Positions 11,736 through 23,017 of a stretch of DNA of 64,000 nt are shown piece by piece (position 1 is the stretch's first letter; each line of letters begins with the position of its first letter). This DNA is from Taudactylus pleione (taxonomy: Eukaryota > Chordata > Amphibia > Anura > Myobatrachidae). A model generated the notes under the pieces. It did not search any database, was not told the DNA's origin, and saw only the letters and a program-made list of their open reading frames with translations. Made by a program: the position numbers and the translations under genes. Location: assembly GCA_031769625.1 (NCBI GenBank), contig JAUIMM010000088.1:10731501-10795500 (forward strand), written 5' to 3'.

Positions 11736-12258
11736 GGGCCTGATTCATTACCGATCGCAACTGGAATTACGCATGCAATCGGCTGATTGTTGCGTATTGA
11801 TCACGTATGCATCGTAATGTACATGCGTGAAAGCTCCACTGCGATCGCAGTGTCCACGCAGACACATCGCAGAGTGATTGACAGGAAGTGAGCGTTTGGG
11901 GGTGGTGATGGGGGGTGGTCAGCAAAACGCAGGCGTGTCAGTGCGTTTGAACAATGTTACAGGGGCGTGCATAAATTAGCCATTGCGATGCCCTATGCAG
12001 CTTGGGCTTTCACAGCGTGCGATGAGGTTAGCAATTTCTCAGACCTTGTGCAAGTGTGTGTGAGGCTCCAATGGTACTCGATGTTACCGATAGTTTTGCA
12101 GGCTTACAAAGTATTATAGATGTGTGTAAGGTAAAGTGGGCGTCCTCATGTTAGGCTGCAATGGTATTGCAATAGCAATCATTAGCATATTTTCACAGTG
12201 GGACTGTGTGCGTAATTGCAGCTGCTATCGCAATAGCGTTCCGTAATGAATCGGGCCC
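11736..12258. mobile_element. GGGCCTGATTCAT-type TIR element, 523 bp, TSD ATA
   Basis: Ends GGGCCTGATTCATTA and TAATGAATCGGGCCC, flanked by ATA (11733-11735, 12259-12261). The inside carries repeated GCGATCGCA and TGCGATC motifs. It interrupts the V-SINE, so it is younger. It shares ends and duplication length with the palindrome-chain elements but not their interior. Confidence 0.82.
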
Positions 12259-12350
12259 ATAGATTGTAAGCTCCACTGGGACAGGGACTGATGTCAATGA
12301 CTGAAAGATTTTCTGTGGAATATGTGTGTGCTATATAAATAATTGCCCAT

Positions 12351-13010
12351 AATTATATAATCAGGAATGTAATGAGGCGTTCCCTTGACGACAAAGTTTA
12401 GTGATGGCTAGTAGATGGAACTGTAGGCTATGCAGACATACATCCATACATCAGTGATGGATTTTTGCAATTCCCCAATCCCCAGACACCGGGGCCTGAG
12501 CATCGGTGAAATCCGAACTTGTTGGATTTCGCTAATTTGGCAATCCCTACCAAAATATTATCAGGATCGGCAAATCAGGGATTCTTTATCATTAAGAATT
12601 TCCCCTATTCCCTGACGGATCGGCGATCATTAAGGGTCGCGGACCAGCGGTTCTGGTAATTTTCGGGGACTCGAGGAAACAGCTGCCTGAAGTATGGGGC
12701 CCTTTATAAGAGTAAGGAATGGGGGATGTCTGGGTAGCGCCCAATAGGATACCCTTACTCCTGCAGCCTAAGGAGAGAAAAGGGATTCCCATCAAACCCC
12801 ATAGAATATCAGGAAAAAGGAGGACTATATCTGGCGCTGGAGGAGAGTATCACAACCATCTTGGTTCTAACCTAATAAAAAGTGTCTGTGACAAAGTGCT
12901 GTGATGAGACTGTTTTACTCTCCTAAAAAGAGAGCTATACAGTGTTCTGAGACTGTCCTGAAAATTGTCTCAGGTTCAACCAATGTAATGATCAACCTTT
13001 CACTCACTGA
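12351..13010. other. Non-coding, unassigned
   Basis: No gene seen. Two GGATCGG/CCGATC-type dyads around 12560-12630 suggest an old element without clear ends. Confidence 0.45.
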
Positions 13011-13436
13011 GGGCTCCATTTACTAACAAAACATAATTCCTTTAGTGCTCACTACAGGGGTTATGCCACCTTTCTGCATTTAATAAACAGCAGTAATCTA
13101 AGATTATCGTTGTTTTCACAGCATCGTTCTCACCATCTTTTATATGGCGAGAGCGATGCAGTCCCCATTGCCGGCAATGGAGACCCGGCGGTGCCTTTCC
13201 GGCTTCAGCAAAGCCTTCCCGTTACTGCCGGGTCCCCGTGTCATGCACAGATGGACCGTCGCGCATGCGCATAACACTGGAGCCTCGTTGCTGGTAGTGT
13301 TAGGCTGCCAGCAGCCCAGGGGAGGACCTCGCCGGGGAGTAAGTATTAATAAATACTAGTGGCATTTGCGTTTGTATCACAGTGATACTAAATGAAAATT
13401 GCTGCTGGTATTTTCATTTGTTTATAAATGGGGCCC
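13011..13436. mobile_element. TIR element, about 426 bp
   Basis: Ends GGGCTCCATTTACTAAC and TTTATAAATGGGGCCC are imperfect inverted repeats; the inside holds ATGAAAATTGCTGC-type and CCGGCAATGG-type short dyads. Non-autonomous, superfamily uncertain. Confidence 0.6.
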
Positions 13437-13437
13437 A

Positions 13438-13644
13438 GGGGGTCTAATTTATCAATGAGTTTTATCATTCACACCGAGTGATAAAACTTGTTGCGTATGA
13501 TTATGGTGCTCCAGCCAATCAGCTCCCAACTGTCATCTGTTTGAAATATTACAGTTGGGAGCTGATTGGTTGGAGCACCCTTTATCATACGCAACAAGTT
13601 TTATCACCCGGTGTGAATGATAAAACTCGTTGATAAATAAGGCC
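13438..13644. mobile_element. Near-perfect foldback element, about 207 bp
   Basis: Two arms of about 90 bp are near-exact reverse complements (TTATCATTCACACCGAGTGA against its complement near 13605, and AACTTGTTGCGTATGAT against its complement near 13585), with a loop of about 20 bases centred near 13540. Ends GGGTCTAATTTATCAA and TTGATAAATAAGGCCC. No coding capacity. Confidence 0.78.
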
Positions 13645-13685
13645 CATAGTGAGCTATATAATAAAGTAGTAATGAACAGAAGAGA

Positions 13686-14236
13686 GGGCCTGATTCAGAG
13701 CCGGACGCTCTGACCAGAGCGCTCGCTCTGAATCAGGGCCTTCCTACATGAAAATGGAGCGTCCTCTTGGACACTCGCATAGCTGTGGGTGACCACCCAC
13801 AGCTATAGCGAGCGTCCATGATGATGGTCGCGATGGTCAAGACCATCGCGACCATCTGGCTTGCGACAGAGACCCTGCGGTAGGGTCTCGGTGACCGCAA
13901 GCCCTGGAGTGATTTTGGCTCTATCAGAGCCAAAAGCACTCCCACTGACATCACTACTGATGTCAGTGGGGCCGGCTTCAGACGGTAGGCGTTCCCATGG
14001 GAACGCCTCCGTCTGGCAGCCACGCCCCCGGCATGCCCACCAAAGGGGGCGTGCTGTGAATCAACATCGACAGCACGCCCCCTTTGGTGCGAGATCCGGA
14101 GCGACGGCTATCCCGTCGCTAGCTGGGTCTCGCGCATGCGCACGACGGAGCTCCCTCCGTCGTGCGCATGCGCAGTAGGGCACCATCGACCCCCTTGCGA
14201 GCGTCCTGTGCTCGCGAGCGGGTCTGAATGACCCCC
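13686..14236. mobile_element. Palindrome-chain element, 551 bp, TSD AGA
   Basis: Flanked by AGA (13683-13685, 14237-14239). The hairpin end is on the left (13686-13740). The same dyads as at 10475-10967 appear in the opposite order: ACCCACAGCTAT stems, GATGGTCGCGATGGTC, the CACTGACATCACTA palindrome, GCGTTCCCATGGGAACGC, the GGGGGCGTGCTGT stem and the CGCATGCGCACGACGGAG palindrome. Confidence 0.85.
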
Positions 14237-14639
14237 AGAGTGACCAAGTATAAATGTAAATGAATAGTGCATATTTATTTAAAAAACATACAACTGCTGT
14301 CCTGGATAAACAAATTGCATAAGTGTTCTCTCTAATGCAGACATTATTTAATGAAAAACTTACAAAATTAAAAAAAACAAAAACAATTAAAACCAAATAA
14401 ATATAAAACAGTACCACATGATAAAATAGGACATAATAATTGATATACCTAAAAATAAAGCATAAAAAAGACAAAAAAGTAACTTAAGTTGCAAAGCATT
14501 TCACAGCATCCAGCTACTTCCTCAGGCAATTGAACTGTGAAAATCATTGGTCGCACCAGCACCAGACCTATGGCAGGTGCAGATTCCCCATCAGGGTATG
14601 GCTTTCCATGTGAATGGTCCAGCATTTGCGAATGCAAAC
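14237..14639. other. Non-coding, AT-rich, unassigned
   Basis: About 400 bp with no gene or clear element boundary. Confidence 0.5.
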
Positions 14640-16250
14640 CAGTGGCGTAACTAGGGTTTTTGGAGCCCAGGGCAAATTAAGAAACAGAGCCCCCCCCCCC
14701 CCCTGCGCAATGAAAAAGTGGGCATGGTCATGTGTCACAAGGGGCGTAGCCACTGGAAAATGGAGCATGGCAACATGACACCACCGTTTCACATCACTCT
14801 GGGAACATTCCTTTCCATTTCATATGCATCTTAATGCTCCAAGTAGCATTGCCCCTCTTGCAATGCCCACTGTAGTAGTGCCCCTTATGCAATGTCCCCA
14901 GTAAGTAGCAGTGCCCCCTGTAGTAGTGCCCCTATACTGTGCCACCTGTAGTAGTGTCCCTTATACAGTGCCTCCAGTAGTGCACCCTTATACAGTGCCC
15001 CTTATACAGTGCCCCCAGTAGTGCCCCTTATACAGTGCCCCCAGTAGTGCCCCTTATACAGTGCCCCTAGTAGTACCACTTATACAGTGCCCCCAGTAAT
15101 GCCCCTTATGCAGTGCCGCTAGTAGTGGTCCCCCTTATGCAGTGCTCCCAGTAGTGTTCCCCCTTATGCAGTTCTCCCAGTAGTGCCCCTTATACAGTGC
15201 CCCCAGTAGTGTTGCCCCCAATGCAGTGCCCCTTATACAGTGCCCCCAGTAGTGGTCCCCCATATGCAGTGCTCCCAGTAGTGTTCCCCCCAATGCAGTG
15301 CTCCCAGTATTGGTCCCCCATATGCAGTGCTCCCAGTAGTGTTCCCCCATATGCAGTGCTCCCAGTAGTGCCCCTTATACAGTGCCCCCAGTAGTGTTGC
15401 CCCCAATGCAGTGCCCCTTATACAGTGCCCCCAGTAGTGGTCCACCCTATGCAGTGCTCCCAGTAGTGCCCCTTTATACAGTGCCCCCAGCAGTGTTCCC
15501 CCCAATGCAGTGCCCCTTATACAGTGCCCCCAGTAGTGGTCCCCCGCATGCAGTGCTCCCAGTAGTGTTGCCCCCAATGCAGTGCCCCTTATACAGTGCC
15601 CCCAGTAGTGGTCCACCCTATGCAGTGCTCCCAGTAGTGCTCCCAGTAGTGCCCCTTTATACAGTGCCCCCAGCAGTGTTCACCCCCAATGCAGTGCCCC
15701 TTATATAGTGCCCCCAGTAGTAGTCCCCCTTATGCAGTGTCCCCAGTAGCGGTACCCCCTATGCAGTGCTCCCAGTAGTGCCCCTTATATAATACCCCTA
15801 GTAGTAGTACCCCCTATGCAGTGCCCCTAGTAGTAGCCCCCCTATGCAGTGATCCCCCTAAGCAGTGCCCCTTATATAATGCCCCCAGTAGTAGTCCCCC
15901 CTATGCAGTGCCCTTATATAACGCCCCTAGTAGTAGTACCCCCTATGCAGTGCCCCTAGTAGTAGTCCCCCCTATGCAGTGGTCCGTCCTATGCAGTGCC
16001 CCTTATATAATGTCCCCAGTAGTAGCCCCCCCTATGCAGTGCTCCCAGTAGTAGTCCCCCCTATGCCGTGGTCTGCCCTTTGCAGTGCCCCTTATATAGT
16101 GCTAGCAGTAATAGTCCCCCATGTGCAGTGGTCTGTCCTATGCAGTGCCCCTTATATAATGCCCCCAGTAGTAGTCCCCCCTAGGCAGTGCCCCAGTAGT
16201 AGTCCCCCTTAAGCAGTGGTCTGTACTTTGCAGTGCCCCTTATATAATGC
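14640..16250 (+). mobile_element. hAT-like element (left end) with embedded minisatellite
   Basis: Left end CAGTGGCGTAACTAGGG matches the left end of the complete element at 61254. From about 14835 to 16247 it is an expanded array of CAGTGCCCCCAGTAGTG and CCCCTTATACAGTG units of roughly 20-58 bp. The right terminal repeat is not found, so the element is truncated or decayed. Confidence 0.65.
14835..16247. repeat. Minisatellite (CCCCCAGTAGTG family), 1.4 kb
   Basis: Dozens of imperfect units mixing CCCCAGTAGT, CCCCTTATACAGTG and CCCCCTATGCAGTG. Higher-order blocks of about 110-140 bp repeat between 15190 and 15710. The frame happens to stay open for long stretches on both strands because the units lack stops; this is not a gene. 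Confidence 0.9.
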
Positions 16251-17310
16251 TTTTGGAAGTTTTTGAAATTTTCCCACATGCGCATTTGAAAAAAAAAACG
16301 GTCGACTACGTGAACATTACTACATAATTGCCTACATGACTCAATTTCTTGGTGTATTTGCCTTTGAGAAATGATTGATCTCCAGAATACACTTATCTTT
16401 CTATATCACTTAGCTATATATTACATATTTTTCTTGTTGTTATTTTAATTAATATATTATCTCATTAGAGTAAAGTAATTTTCACAAAATAAAATATATT
16501 ATGTTTTAATATATGAATGATCCTATAGTGCACAGTTTAAAGATAATTCTGTCAATTATTCATAATTATTAGCGCAATTAGTTATCAACTGTAGTGCCTC
16601 GCATTATTCAAATCCGGATAAGGAAGAAACCGTTTTTCAGACCAAAGAAAAATAATTTAAATGTTAAAGAAATTTAAGGAGAAATAATTGAATGTGATTG
16701 GAAAAGAAACATTCGGAATAAGTAATGCTACACTGTAGCGGAAGGAGAGGATATAATTCTGCTTATTCATTTTTTCTGTTAAATTTAATGACAAGACATT
16801 ATCCCATCTTGTATATATGACACGCCATTACTTTATTATACAGTATTTTGTACATATTGGGTAATTATTAGTAACACTGCTAAGCCACATCTCTGTTCAG
16901 TTGTGATGTGGAAGTAATCACACTTGTGCGTCTGACACACTGCTGTTTGTTTTTGATGCTTAAGTACACATTTACCCTTGGGCCTTTCACCCATAGTGCC
17001 CTTTACACCATGTTACTGGAGACCTGCGCATGTGCAGTAGACTCTCGCACAATGACAGGTTCTGTTGCCCCACAGAGAGGAGGGAGTCCACGTGGAGTAT
17101 GCACACGGACCCCCTCCTCATTCAGGCCTTCCCTGCCTTTACCTACGTAAATTCATTACATAAATGCTTTCAACTGTAGATGAGCCCCTTTCTTATCAAA
17201 GTGTAAGAGCAGCTCCGGGTAAGATAATGGGGTTTATTTATCTTTAAATTTTTGCGGCATATTTCCAGAAAACACCAGTAATCAAGGGATATCTGCAAAT
17301 ATTAAGTACG
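16251..17310. other. Non-coding, AT-rich, unassigned
   Basis: Low-GC sequence with no recognised gene. A segment at 17000-17120 resembles sequence at 27940-28260 (GTGCACACGGACCCC type), an old dispersed repeat. Confidence 0.45.
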
Positions 17311-18117
17311 CTTACTGCATCGCAGCATTATTATCACATACTGCATCACGGCATCATACTGCATCACAGCATCATTATCACATACTGCATCACGGCATTA
17401 TTATCACATACTGCATCGCAGCATTATTATCACATACTGCATCACAGCATCATTATCACATACTGCATCACGGCATCATTATCACATACTGCATCACGGC
17501 ATCATTATCACATACTGCATCACAGCATCATTATCACATACTGCATCACGGCATCATTATCACATACTGCATCACAGCATCATTATCACATACTGCATCA
17601 CGGCATTATTATCACATACTGCATCACAGCATTATTATCACATACTGCATCACGGCATTATTATCACATACTGCATCACGGCATTATTATCACATACTGC
17701 ATCACAGCATCATTATCACATACTGCATCACGGCATTATTATCACATACTGCATCACGGCATTATTATCACATACTGCATCGCGGCATTATTATCACATA
17801 CTGCATCGCGGCATTATTATCACATACTGCATCGCGGCATTATTATCACATACTGCATCGCGGCATTATTATCACATACTGCATCGCGGCATTATTATCA
17901 CATACTGCATCGCGGCATTATTATCACATACTGCATCACGGCATTATTATCACATACTGCATCGTGGCATTATTATCACATACTGCATCGTGGCATTATT
18001 ATCACATACTGCATCGCGACATTATTATCACATTCTGCATTGCGGCATTATTATCACATACTACATCGCAGCATTATTATCACATACTGCATCGCGGCAT
18101 TATTACCACATACGGCA
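17311..18117. repeat. 26-bp minisatellite, about 31 copies
   Basis: Unit CACATACTGCATCACGG plus CATTATTAT, 26 bp, nearly uninterrupted. The main variants are CACGG/CACAG/CGCGG and TATTAT/CATTAT; CGCGG forms cluster at 17780-17920, suggesting local unit spread. It ends 29 bp before a palindrome-chain element and 640 bp before an amhr2 exon. Confidence 0.93.
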
Positions 18118-18146
18118 ATGCGATTTTGGTGCCCAGATCGCATTGA

Positions 18147-18646
18147 GGACCTCATTCAGAGCCACTTGCAAAATGCGAGCGCTCGCTCTGAATGAGGGCG
18201 GCCGCTTCTCTATAATGAGCCGGCCTCCTGGCCGCTCGCTAAGCTGTGGTTGACCACCCACAGCTTTAGCAAGCAGCCAGGTTGATGGTCGCGATAGTCA
18301 AGACCATCGCGACCATCAGGGCTTGCGACGAGACCCTTGTGGTAGGGTCTCATCTGACGCAAGCCCCAGTGAGCTTTCGGCTCTAATAGAGCCGGAAGCT
18401 CACCACTGACATCACGAGTGATGTCAGTGTGGCCGCCCCCAAACGGCAGGCTTTCCTTAGGGAACGCCTCCGTTTGGCAAGCCACCCCCCCACCCCTCCT
18501 ACAAAACGGTGCGAGCTGTCGATCACCAATTTCTCTCTTGCTCCGGGGCTTGCGCACGCGCAGTGCGGCCGCTGCGTGTGCGCAGGGCCTCAGCATCGAC
18601 CCGCTTGCGAGCGCTCAGTGCTTGCAAGTGGGTCTGAATGAGACCC
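18147..18646. mobile_element. Palindrome-chain element, 500 bp, TSD TGA
   Basis: Flanked by TGA (18144-18146, 18647-18649). The hairpin end is at 18147-18199. The same ordered dyads are present but more diverged (for example CTCTAATAGAG and CACTGACATCACGAGTG). It lies 110 bp upstream of an amhr2 exon acceptor. Confidence 0.8.
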
Positions 18647-18756
18647 TGAGTACGCAATTGTTGATAAATGGGTTCCAATGTCATTTCTGATATCACTTGT
18701 AGAAGTGCAGTAACATGCCTGATTTCTGAGCCATTGTGGCTTTGTCTCATTGATAG

Positions 18757-18914
18757 ACATATGCAAACCGGCAATTGCTCACCGAGACCTCAGCAGTGAC
18801 AACATCTTGGTGAACGCAGATTCTTCTTGTGTAATATCAGACTTTGGTCTGTCTGTGGTGCTAGAGGATTACCAAATAAAGAAGAAGCCACAGGATCCAG
18901 TTCTGCTAAACATG
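18757..18914 (+). CDS. amhr2: amhr2 exon: kinase catalytic loop and DFG (subdomains VIb-VII)
   Basis: This exon encodes the catalytic centre of a TGF-beta-superfamily type II receptor serine/threonine kinase, best matched to anti-Mullerian hormone receptor type 2. The catalytic loop reads HRDLSSDN (Asp is the catalytic base, Asn binds magnesium) and the metal-binding motif follows as ISDFGLSV; both are intact. The bases just before give KPAIAHRDL, the type II receptor pattern. The donor is strong (GTATGT at 18915) and leaves phase 0. The acceptor is taken as the AG at 18755-18756, giving a split first codon; it is the least certain boundary because the pyrimidine tract is weak. A 75-bp intron separates it from the next exon. 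BMPR2 is the main alternative, but the [12 protein letters not shown] segment and short tail of later exons fit AMHR2 better. Upstream exons were not found in this window. Confidence 0.86.
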
Positions 18915-18989
18915 GTATGTAAGAGGTAACACAGGGAGCCTTCCCTGTTTGTTTGTAGCACTGAACTGAGTAACATTTGATTTCTATAG

Positions 18990-19137
18990 ACAGGAACACT
19001 GCGCTATATGTCCCCAGAGATGCTGGATGGGTCCCTGAATCTTAAGTCCTGGGAGCTGGCCCTTACTCAAGCTGACGTGTATTCCCTTGGCCTTCTCCTC
19101 TGGGAAATATTCAGTCGCTGCAATGACTTGTATGCAG
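18990..19137 (+). CDS. amhr2: amhr2 exon: activation segment and helix F (subdomains VIII-IX)
   Basis: Begins in phase 0 after an AG at 18988-18989 and ends one base into a codon before GTGAG. It encodes [11 protein letters not shown], the P+1 loop with SPE in place of the more common APE, then a Trp-containing stretch and the helix F signature [13 protein letters not shown] ending in SRCNDLYA. The Asp of DVYS is the conserved subdomain IX residue that braces the catalytic loop. The -SRC-DL- ending is a type II receptor hallmark shared with BMPR2 and AMHR2; the [10 protein letters not shown] part fits AMHR2. A minisatellite starts about 140 bp downstream, and the following intron is 16,448 bp and contains a whole hAT transposon. 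Confidence 0.93.
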
Positions 19138-19276
19138 GTGAGATCCAATTATTAATGCTGCGTGCGATCAAAATGTAATTGTGCTATGGACGTTCAAAAA
19201 GAAACTTACTTCAGACCGGACAGTGAGATCAATCATTTCTGGTGCCAGCCTCCCATACCTTTCTCCTGGCTCCCAC

Positions 19277-19660
19277 TGTTCTGGCATTCTAAATGTCAGT
19301 GTGCCACTGTTCTGTCATCCCAAGTGTTGTGTGCCAGTGTTCTGGGACACAACGTGTCAGTGTGCTGCTATTCTGGAGCCACAAGTGTCAGTGTGCCAGT
19401 ATCCTGGGTCCCCAAGTGTCAGTGCATGACTGTTGTGGGATGCCAAGTGTCAGTGTGCCAGTGTCCTGGAACCTGAAGGTGTCAGTGCGCCAGTGTTCTG
19501 TAACCTGAAGGTGTCAGTGCACCAGTGTCCTGGAGTCCCATGTGTCAGCGTTCTATGACCTCAAATGACCATGAGCCACTGTTCTGTAACCCCAGGTGCC
19601 AGTGTGCCACTGTTATGTGACCCCCAAGTGTCAGTTACCTCTGTTCTGATACCCTGAAAG
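19277..19660. repeat. Minisatellite of about 30 bp in the amhr2 intron
   Basis: About 12-13 degenerate units of CCAAGTGTCAGTGTGCCAGT plus GTTCTGGGA, starting 140 bp after the splice donor at 19138. Confidence 0.85.
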
Positions 19661-20419
19661 AGGCCCATAGGAAAGACATTTAAAAAATCAGAGATGGTTC
19701 CACAGTAGAAATTCCAGAAGGAAAAATAACTGATAAGAGATATGTAGGATGGTTACTAGAGACATTAATAGAGTAGGTTTTTTTTAGAAATTCATGAATA
19801 TGAATATTATGAACAAACTGTGGACGTAGAACAAAACTGCATTGCTATCTTATTTATTATACTCTGTTTATATAGCACCATCACACTGCATTGTACAGAG
19901 AATATGTAATTGTTCATATTAGCCCCTGCCCCGTTTAGCTTGCAGTCAGTGCAGCAATCATATTATCTAATGAAAATTACACTTTTGGTTTTCAAAACAT
20001 CACGGTCATTTAATCTCTCAATTGTATCGTGCTGCCACTATCATATTAAATTAGTGAGATATACAGAAAATACATTACTAACTTGTGAATTAGGTGTGAA
20101 ATTATGAAAAAAAAACATATGTTGTATATTTTATTCCATATTGGAAATTCTCTATTGTTGAGTCATCCAGATATTGATCATGACGTGAGAGTACTGTACA
20201 TATAATATTAATTCAATGGAATTCTTACTTTTCCACTTCTCCCCACAAGATGGCAGTATAGTATATGCATAATTGATCTCCACAACACTAGTGGTTATAT
20301 TATATGTTTAACAGTTGGATGTATTTTATTTATACAGAAGTGGAGCAAAATTCTCATTGTTCTACATTGTATATAGGTACTTGGTAATTAAAAACAACAC
20401 AGCCTAATACTCTTTACAT

Positions 20420-20700
20420 ACCTCCCAATTTTTGCTCCAGGAGTGTCGGGACTTATGCGCGCCTCCGCCCCGAAAAGGGGGCGTGGCCTGATCGTACCCC
20501 CCGTTTACATCACTAAGGGGCGTGCCCAGCAGCTCCGAGATACAGGATACTGACAATAGATGTGACAATACATCTGAAACGTTGATGATACAGTTGGTGT
20601 TTGTCTGAACTTTTTTCAAATCCGGGGAGTGCCGCCCTATGGTGGAAGTTTTGTACTATTGGAGCCTGAATGATTCCTGGGAGGGCACCCAGGTATAAGG
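20420..20700. mobile_element. Possible TIR element with CATACCTCCCAA end
   Basis: CATACCTCCCAATTTTTG at the left and GGGAGGGCACCCAGGTATA at the right resemble inverted ends. GC-rich inside, no coding capacity. Ends are imperfect, so this is tentative. Confidence 0.4.
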
Positions 20701-20724
20701 TATATTTTATATGGAGTGCCGGTC

Positions 20725-20725
20725 A

Positions 20726-20767
<42 letters not shown>

Positions 20768-20768
20768 C
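20725..20768. repeat. (TA)n microsatellite
   Basis: TA repeats with single C interruptions. Confidence 0.9.
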
Positions 20769-21514
20769 ATTCCTGCTCTTCAATTAGAATACTAAAATAT
20801 TATCAACCAGAAGTGTAATCATAACTTAAATCTTAGCCGCACCTCTTGAAAAGAACCCAACAGCAAAAGTTCTGTTTAACAATGTAAAAACCTAATTTGA
20901 ATCAAAAGGGCGCTTTGGTAGACACAGTGTGATGGCTATCTCTTAGTATGTCACATATGTGGTCTAACTTAATAGTGATGTTTTAGTCTCATGAATATTG
21001 ATATCATTCATTCAAATGTACCCAATAGTGAAACATTTTGACATATAATAAAAATATTACAACATTTATTAAAACAATGTTTCCATATAAAATCTTTTTA
21101 CAGTACAAATCACAATTATTATATACACACCAATACCTGGAGATCTGATACCACTTGTTTCCTGACCTGCATGCTGGGGATTTGCACTTTGTTTAAAAAC
21201 CGATTATACCGCATGATGTATATTTTGATACTTAAAAAAGAGCTGGAAGTAGTCTGATACTTTAACCACCAGTGATTGATTCCCTGCCATATGGTGTGCC
21301 ATTCATTTATAATTTAAAATATTTTTGGAGGTTACCATACTTCCCTATCTTGCACCTTTTCGGATGAAATTGACAACTATTAAACGCGTTTGGTGTTTGA
21401 AATCTGTGTCCACAATACTGTAAAACCACATTTGGTACAAGCTTGCGTTCCCTCTAGGACAGTGTAAAAAGTGGCAATATTCCATCAGGCAGAAAAAGTG
21501 GTATCAGATCTCCT
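20769..21514. other. Non-coding, AT-rich, unassigned
   Basis: No gene. GAGATCTGATACCACTTG (21140-21157) recurs inverted at about 21500-21517, so it may be the outer part of the inverted pair next to it. Confidence 0.45.
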
Positions 21515-21842
21515 GTGATTCAAACCCATCACCTCATACATTGCAGTCAGACACCTTACACATGGAGCTATTTGCTCCTGCATTAGAAATCTGTGAATTC
21601 TAACTATATAAAGCAGCTTGTAATTTTTAGTTTAAAACCTTTGCAACTAGGTAGATGTATTTAGTGTACAGCCACACATCCAATCCCCTGCAGCCTGATG
21701 CAACAGAACTGCTCAGCTTGCTTTATATTATACTGACAATTACAAGTAGCTTCATATAGTTAGAATTCATAGGCTTCCTTCGCATGAGCAAATAGCTTCA
21801 TGTGAAAGGTGTCTGACTGCAAAGTATGAGGTGATGGGTTCA
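21515..21842. repeat. Inverted pair of tRNA-like repeats
   Basis: On the - strand 21515-21590 reads GAGCAAATAGCTCCATGTG, then GGTGTCTGACTGCAATG and GATGGGTTTGAATC; the last looks like a Pol III B box. The + strand copy at about 21784-21842 repeats this with small changes. Arms of about 120 bp flank roughly 90 bp. It could be two SINE insertions or one foldback; no tRNA cloverleaf is claimed. Confidence 0.5.
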
Positions 21843-22382
21843 GGGCCAGTGCTACCATTTGGCAGCTGCCTAAGGATGCCAGCACCTGAAGAGGCTCACC
21901 CCCACCTGAAGAGGCTCACCTCTCTGCATGGTGACTGCTCCCTCCCCCAGGACCAGCCACCAATGTGCTGCTGTCTATCTGTCCTTTTCCCTCCCCTCCT
22001 GAGGCTCTGCAACTCCCCACAAGCTCTGCCCATTCCTGCTCCTGTTCCTATAATCTTATTCCAGCCCAGCCAGCTCCTAGGGGTGAACCTTGGGAATATG
22101 AAGAGACCACAACCTCCTGCAATCAAATACTGTAAGTATCTGTGGAGGATTAGTTGTTTTTTAAGTGTGATATGGGAGTTTGGGTGTATGTGCATATGTA
22201 GATCTCTGGGAGTATGGTGTGGAAGTCATTTTCCTGGTGATTTTTTTCTGTACATGCGCAAATTGAAGAGAAAATGGCTACTGCATAATTTTTTTGGGTG
22301 AGGCAAATAATGAAGAACATGAGTGCAAGGTTTGCGATCTGGGCCTATTGTATATATACTGCGTGTGTGTATGTATATATAT
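21843..22382. other. Non-coding, unassigned
   Basis: No recognised gene. Ends in a TA microsatellite (22364-22383) that hosts the hAT element. Confidence 0.5.
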
Positions 22383-23017
22383 TAGGGGTGTGCACCGGCC
22401 ACTTTTCGTGTTTTGTGTTTTGGTTTTGGATCTGGATCTTTCTTCGTGTTTTGGATCTGGATTGGTTTTGCCAAAACCACCCTTCCGTGTTTTGGGTTCT
22501 GGGTTTTGTGTTTTGGATCTGTATTTTTTTGAAAAAAAGCATAAAAACAGCTAAAATCACAGAATTTGTAGGTTTTTCTGCTCCTATGCTATTATTAACC
22601 TCAATAACCTTAATTTCCACTCATTTCCAGTCTATTCTGAACACCTCACACCTCACAATAGTGTTTTTATGTCCAAAAGGTTGCACCGAGGTAGCTGGAT
22701 GACTATGCTAAGCGACACGAGTGGGCGGCACAAACACGTGACCCATCTAGGAGTGACACTGCAGTGGCAGACAGGATGGCAGTTAGAAAAACTAGGCCCC
22801 AAACTGTACATAATGCAAAGAAAAAAAAGAGGTGCAAGATGGAATTGTCCTTGGGCCCTCCCACCCACCCTTATGTTGTATAAACAGGACATGCACACTT
22901 TAACAAATCAATCATTTCAGCGCCAGGGTCTGCCACACAACTGTGGCTGAAATGATTGGTTCGTTTGGGCCCCCACAAAACAAGCTGGCAATTAATCTGT
23001 CCCTGCACAAACTGGCT

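Larger units (their letters stand above)
11303..12350 (+). mobile_element. V-SINE, split by two later insertions
   Basis: The head carries a tRNA-like A box (TGGCGTAGTGG, about 11317) and B box (GAGTTCAATTCCT). The conserved V-SINE centre follows (GTGTGGAGTTTGTATG, then GCTTGCGTGGGTTTCC and CACAATCCAAAAACATACTGG). The 3' part resumes at 11699-11735 and 12259-12350, ending in GTGCTATATAAATAA. Removing 11513-11698 and 11736-12258 leaves a continuous SINE of about 340 bp. Confidence 0.8.

Noticed and set aside
15135..15708. Protein genes made of GPPYAVLPV- or GTALGATLLGAL-like repeats
   Set aside because: Open frames on both strands come from stop-free minisatellite units; there is no start context, domain or splice evidence. 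The same applies to 61410-62123.
17311..18117. CRISPR-like array
   Set aside because: Units are directly adjacent 26-bp repeats without unique spacers, in a vertebrate intron-type context; it is a minisatellite.
21784..21842. Functional tRNA gene
   Set aside because: Only box-like segments are seen; no acceptor stem pairing or terminator supports a tRNA.
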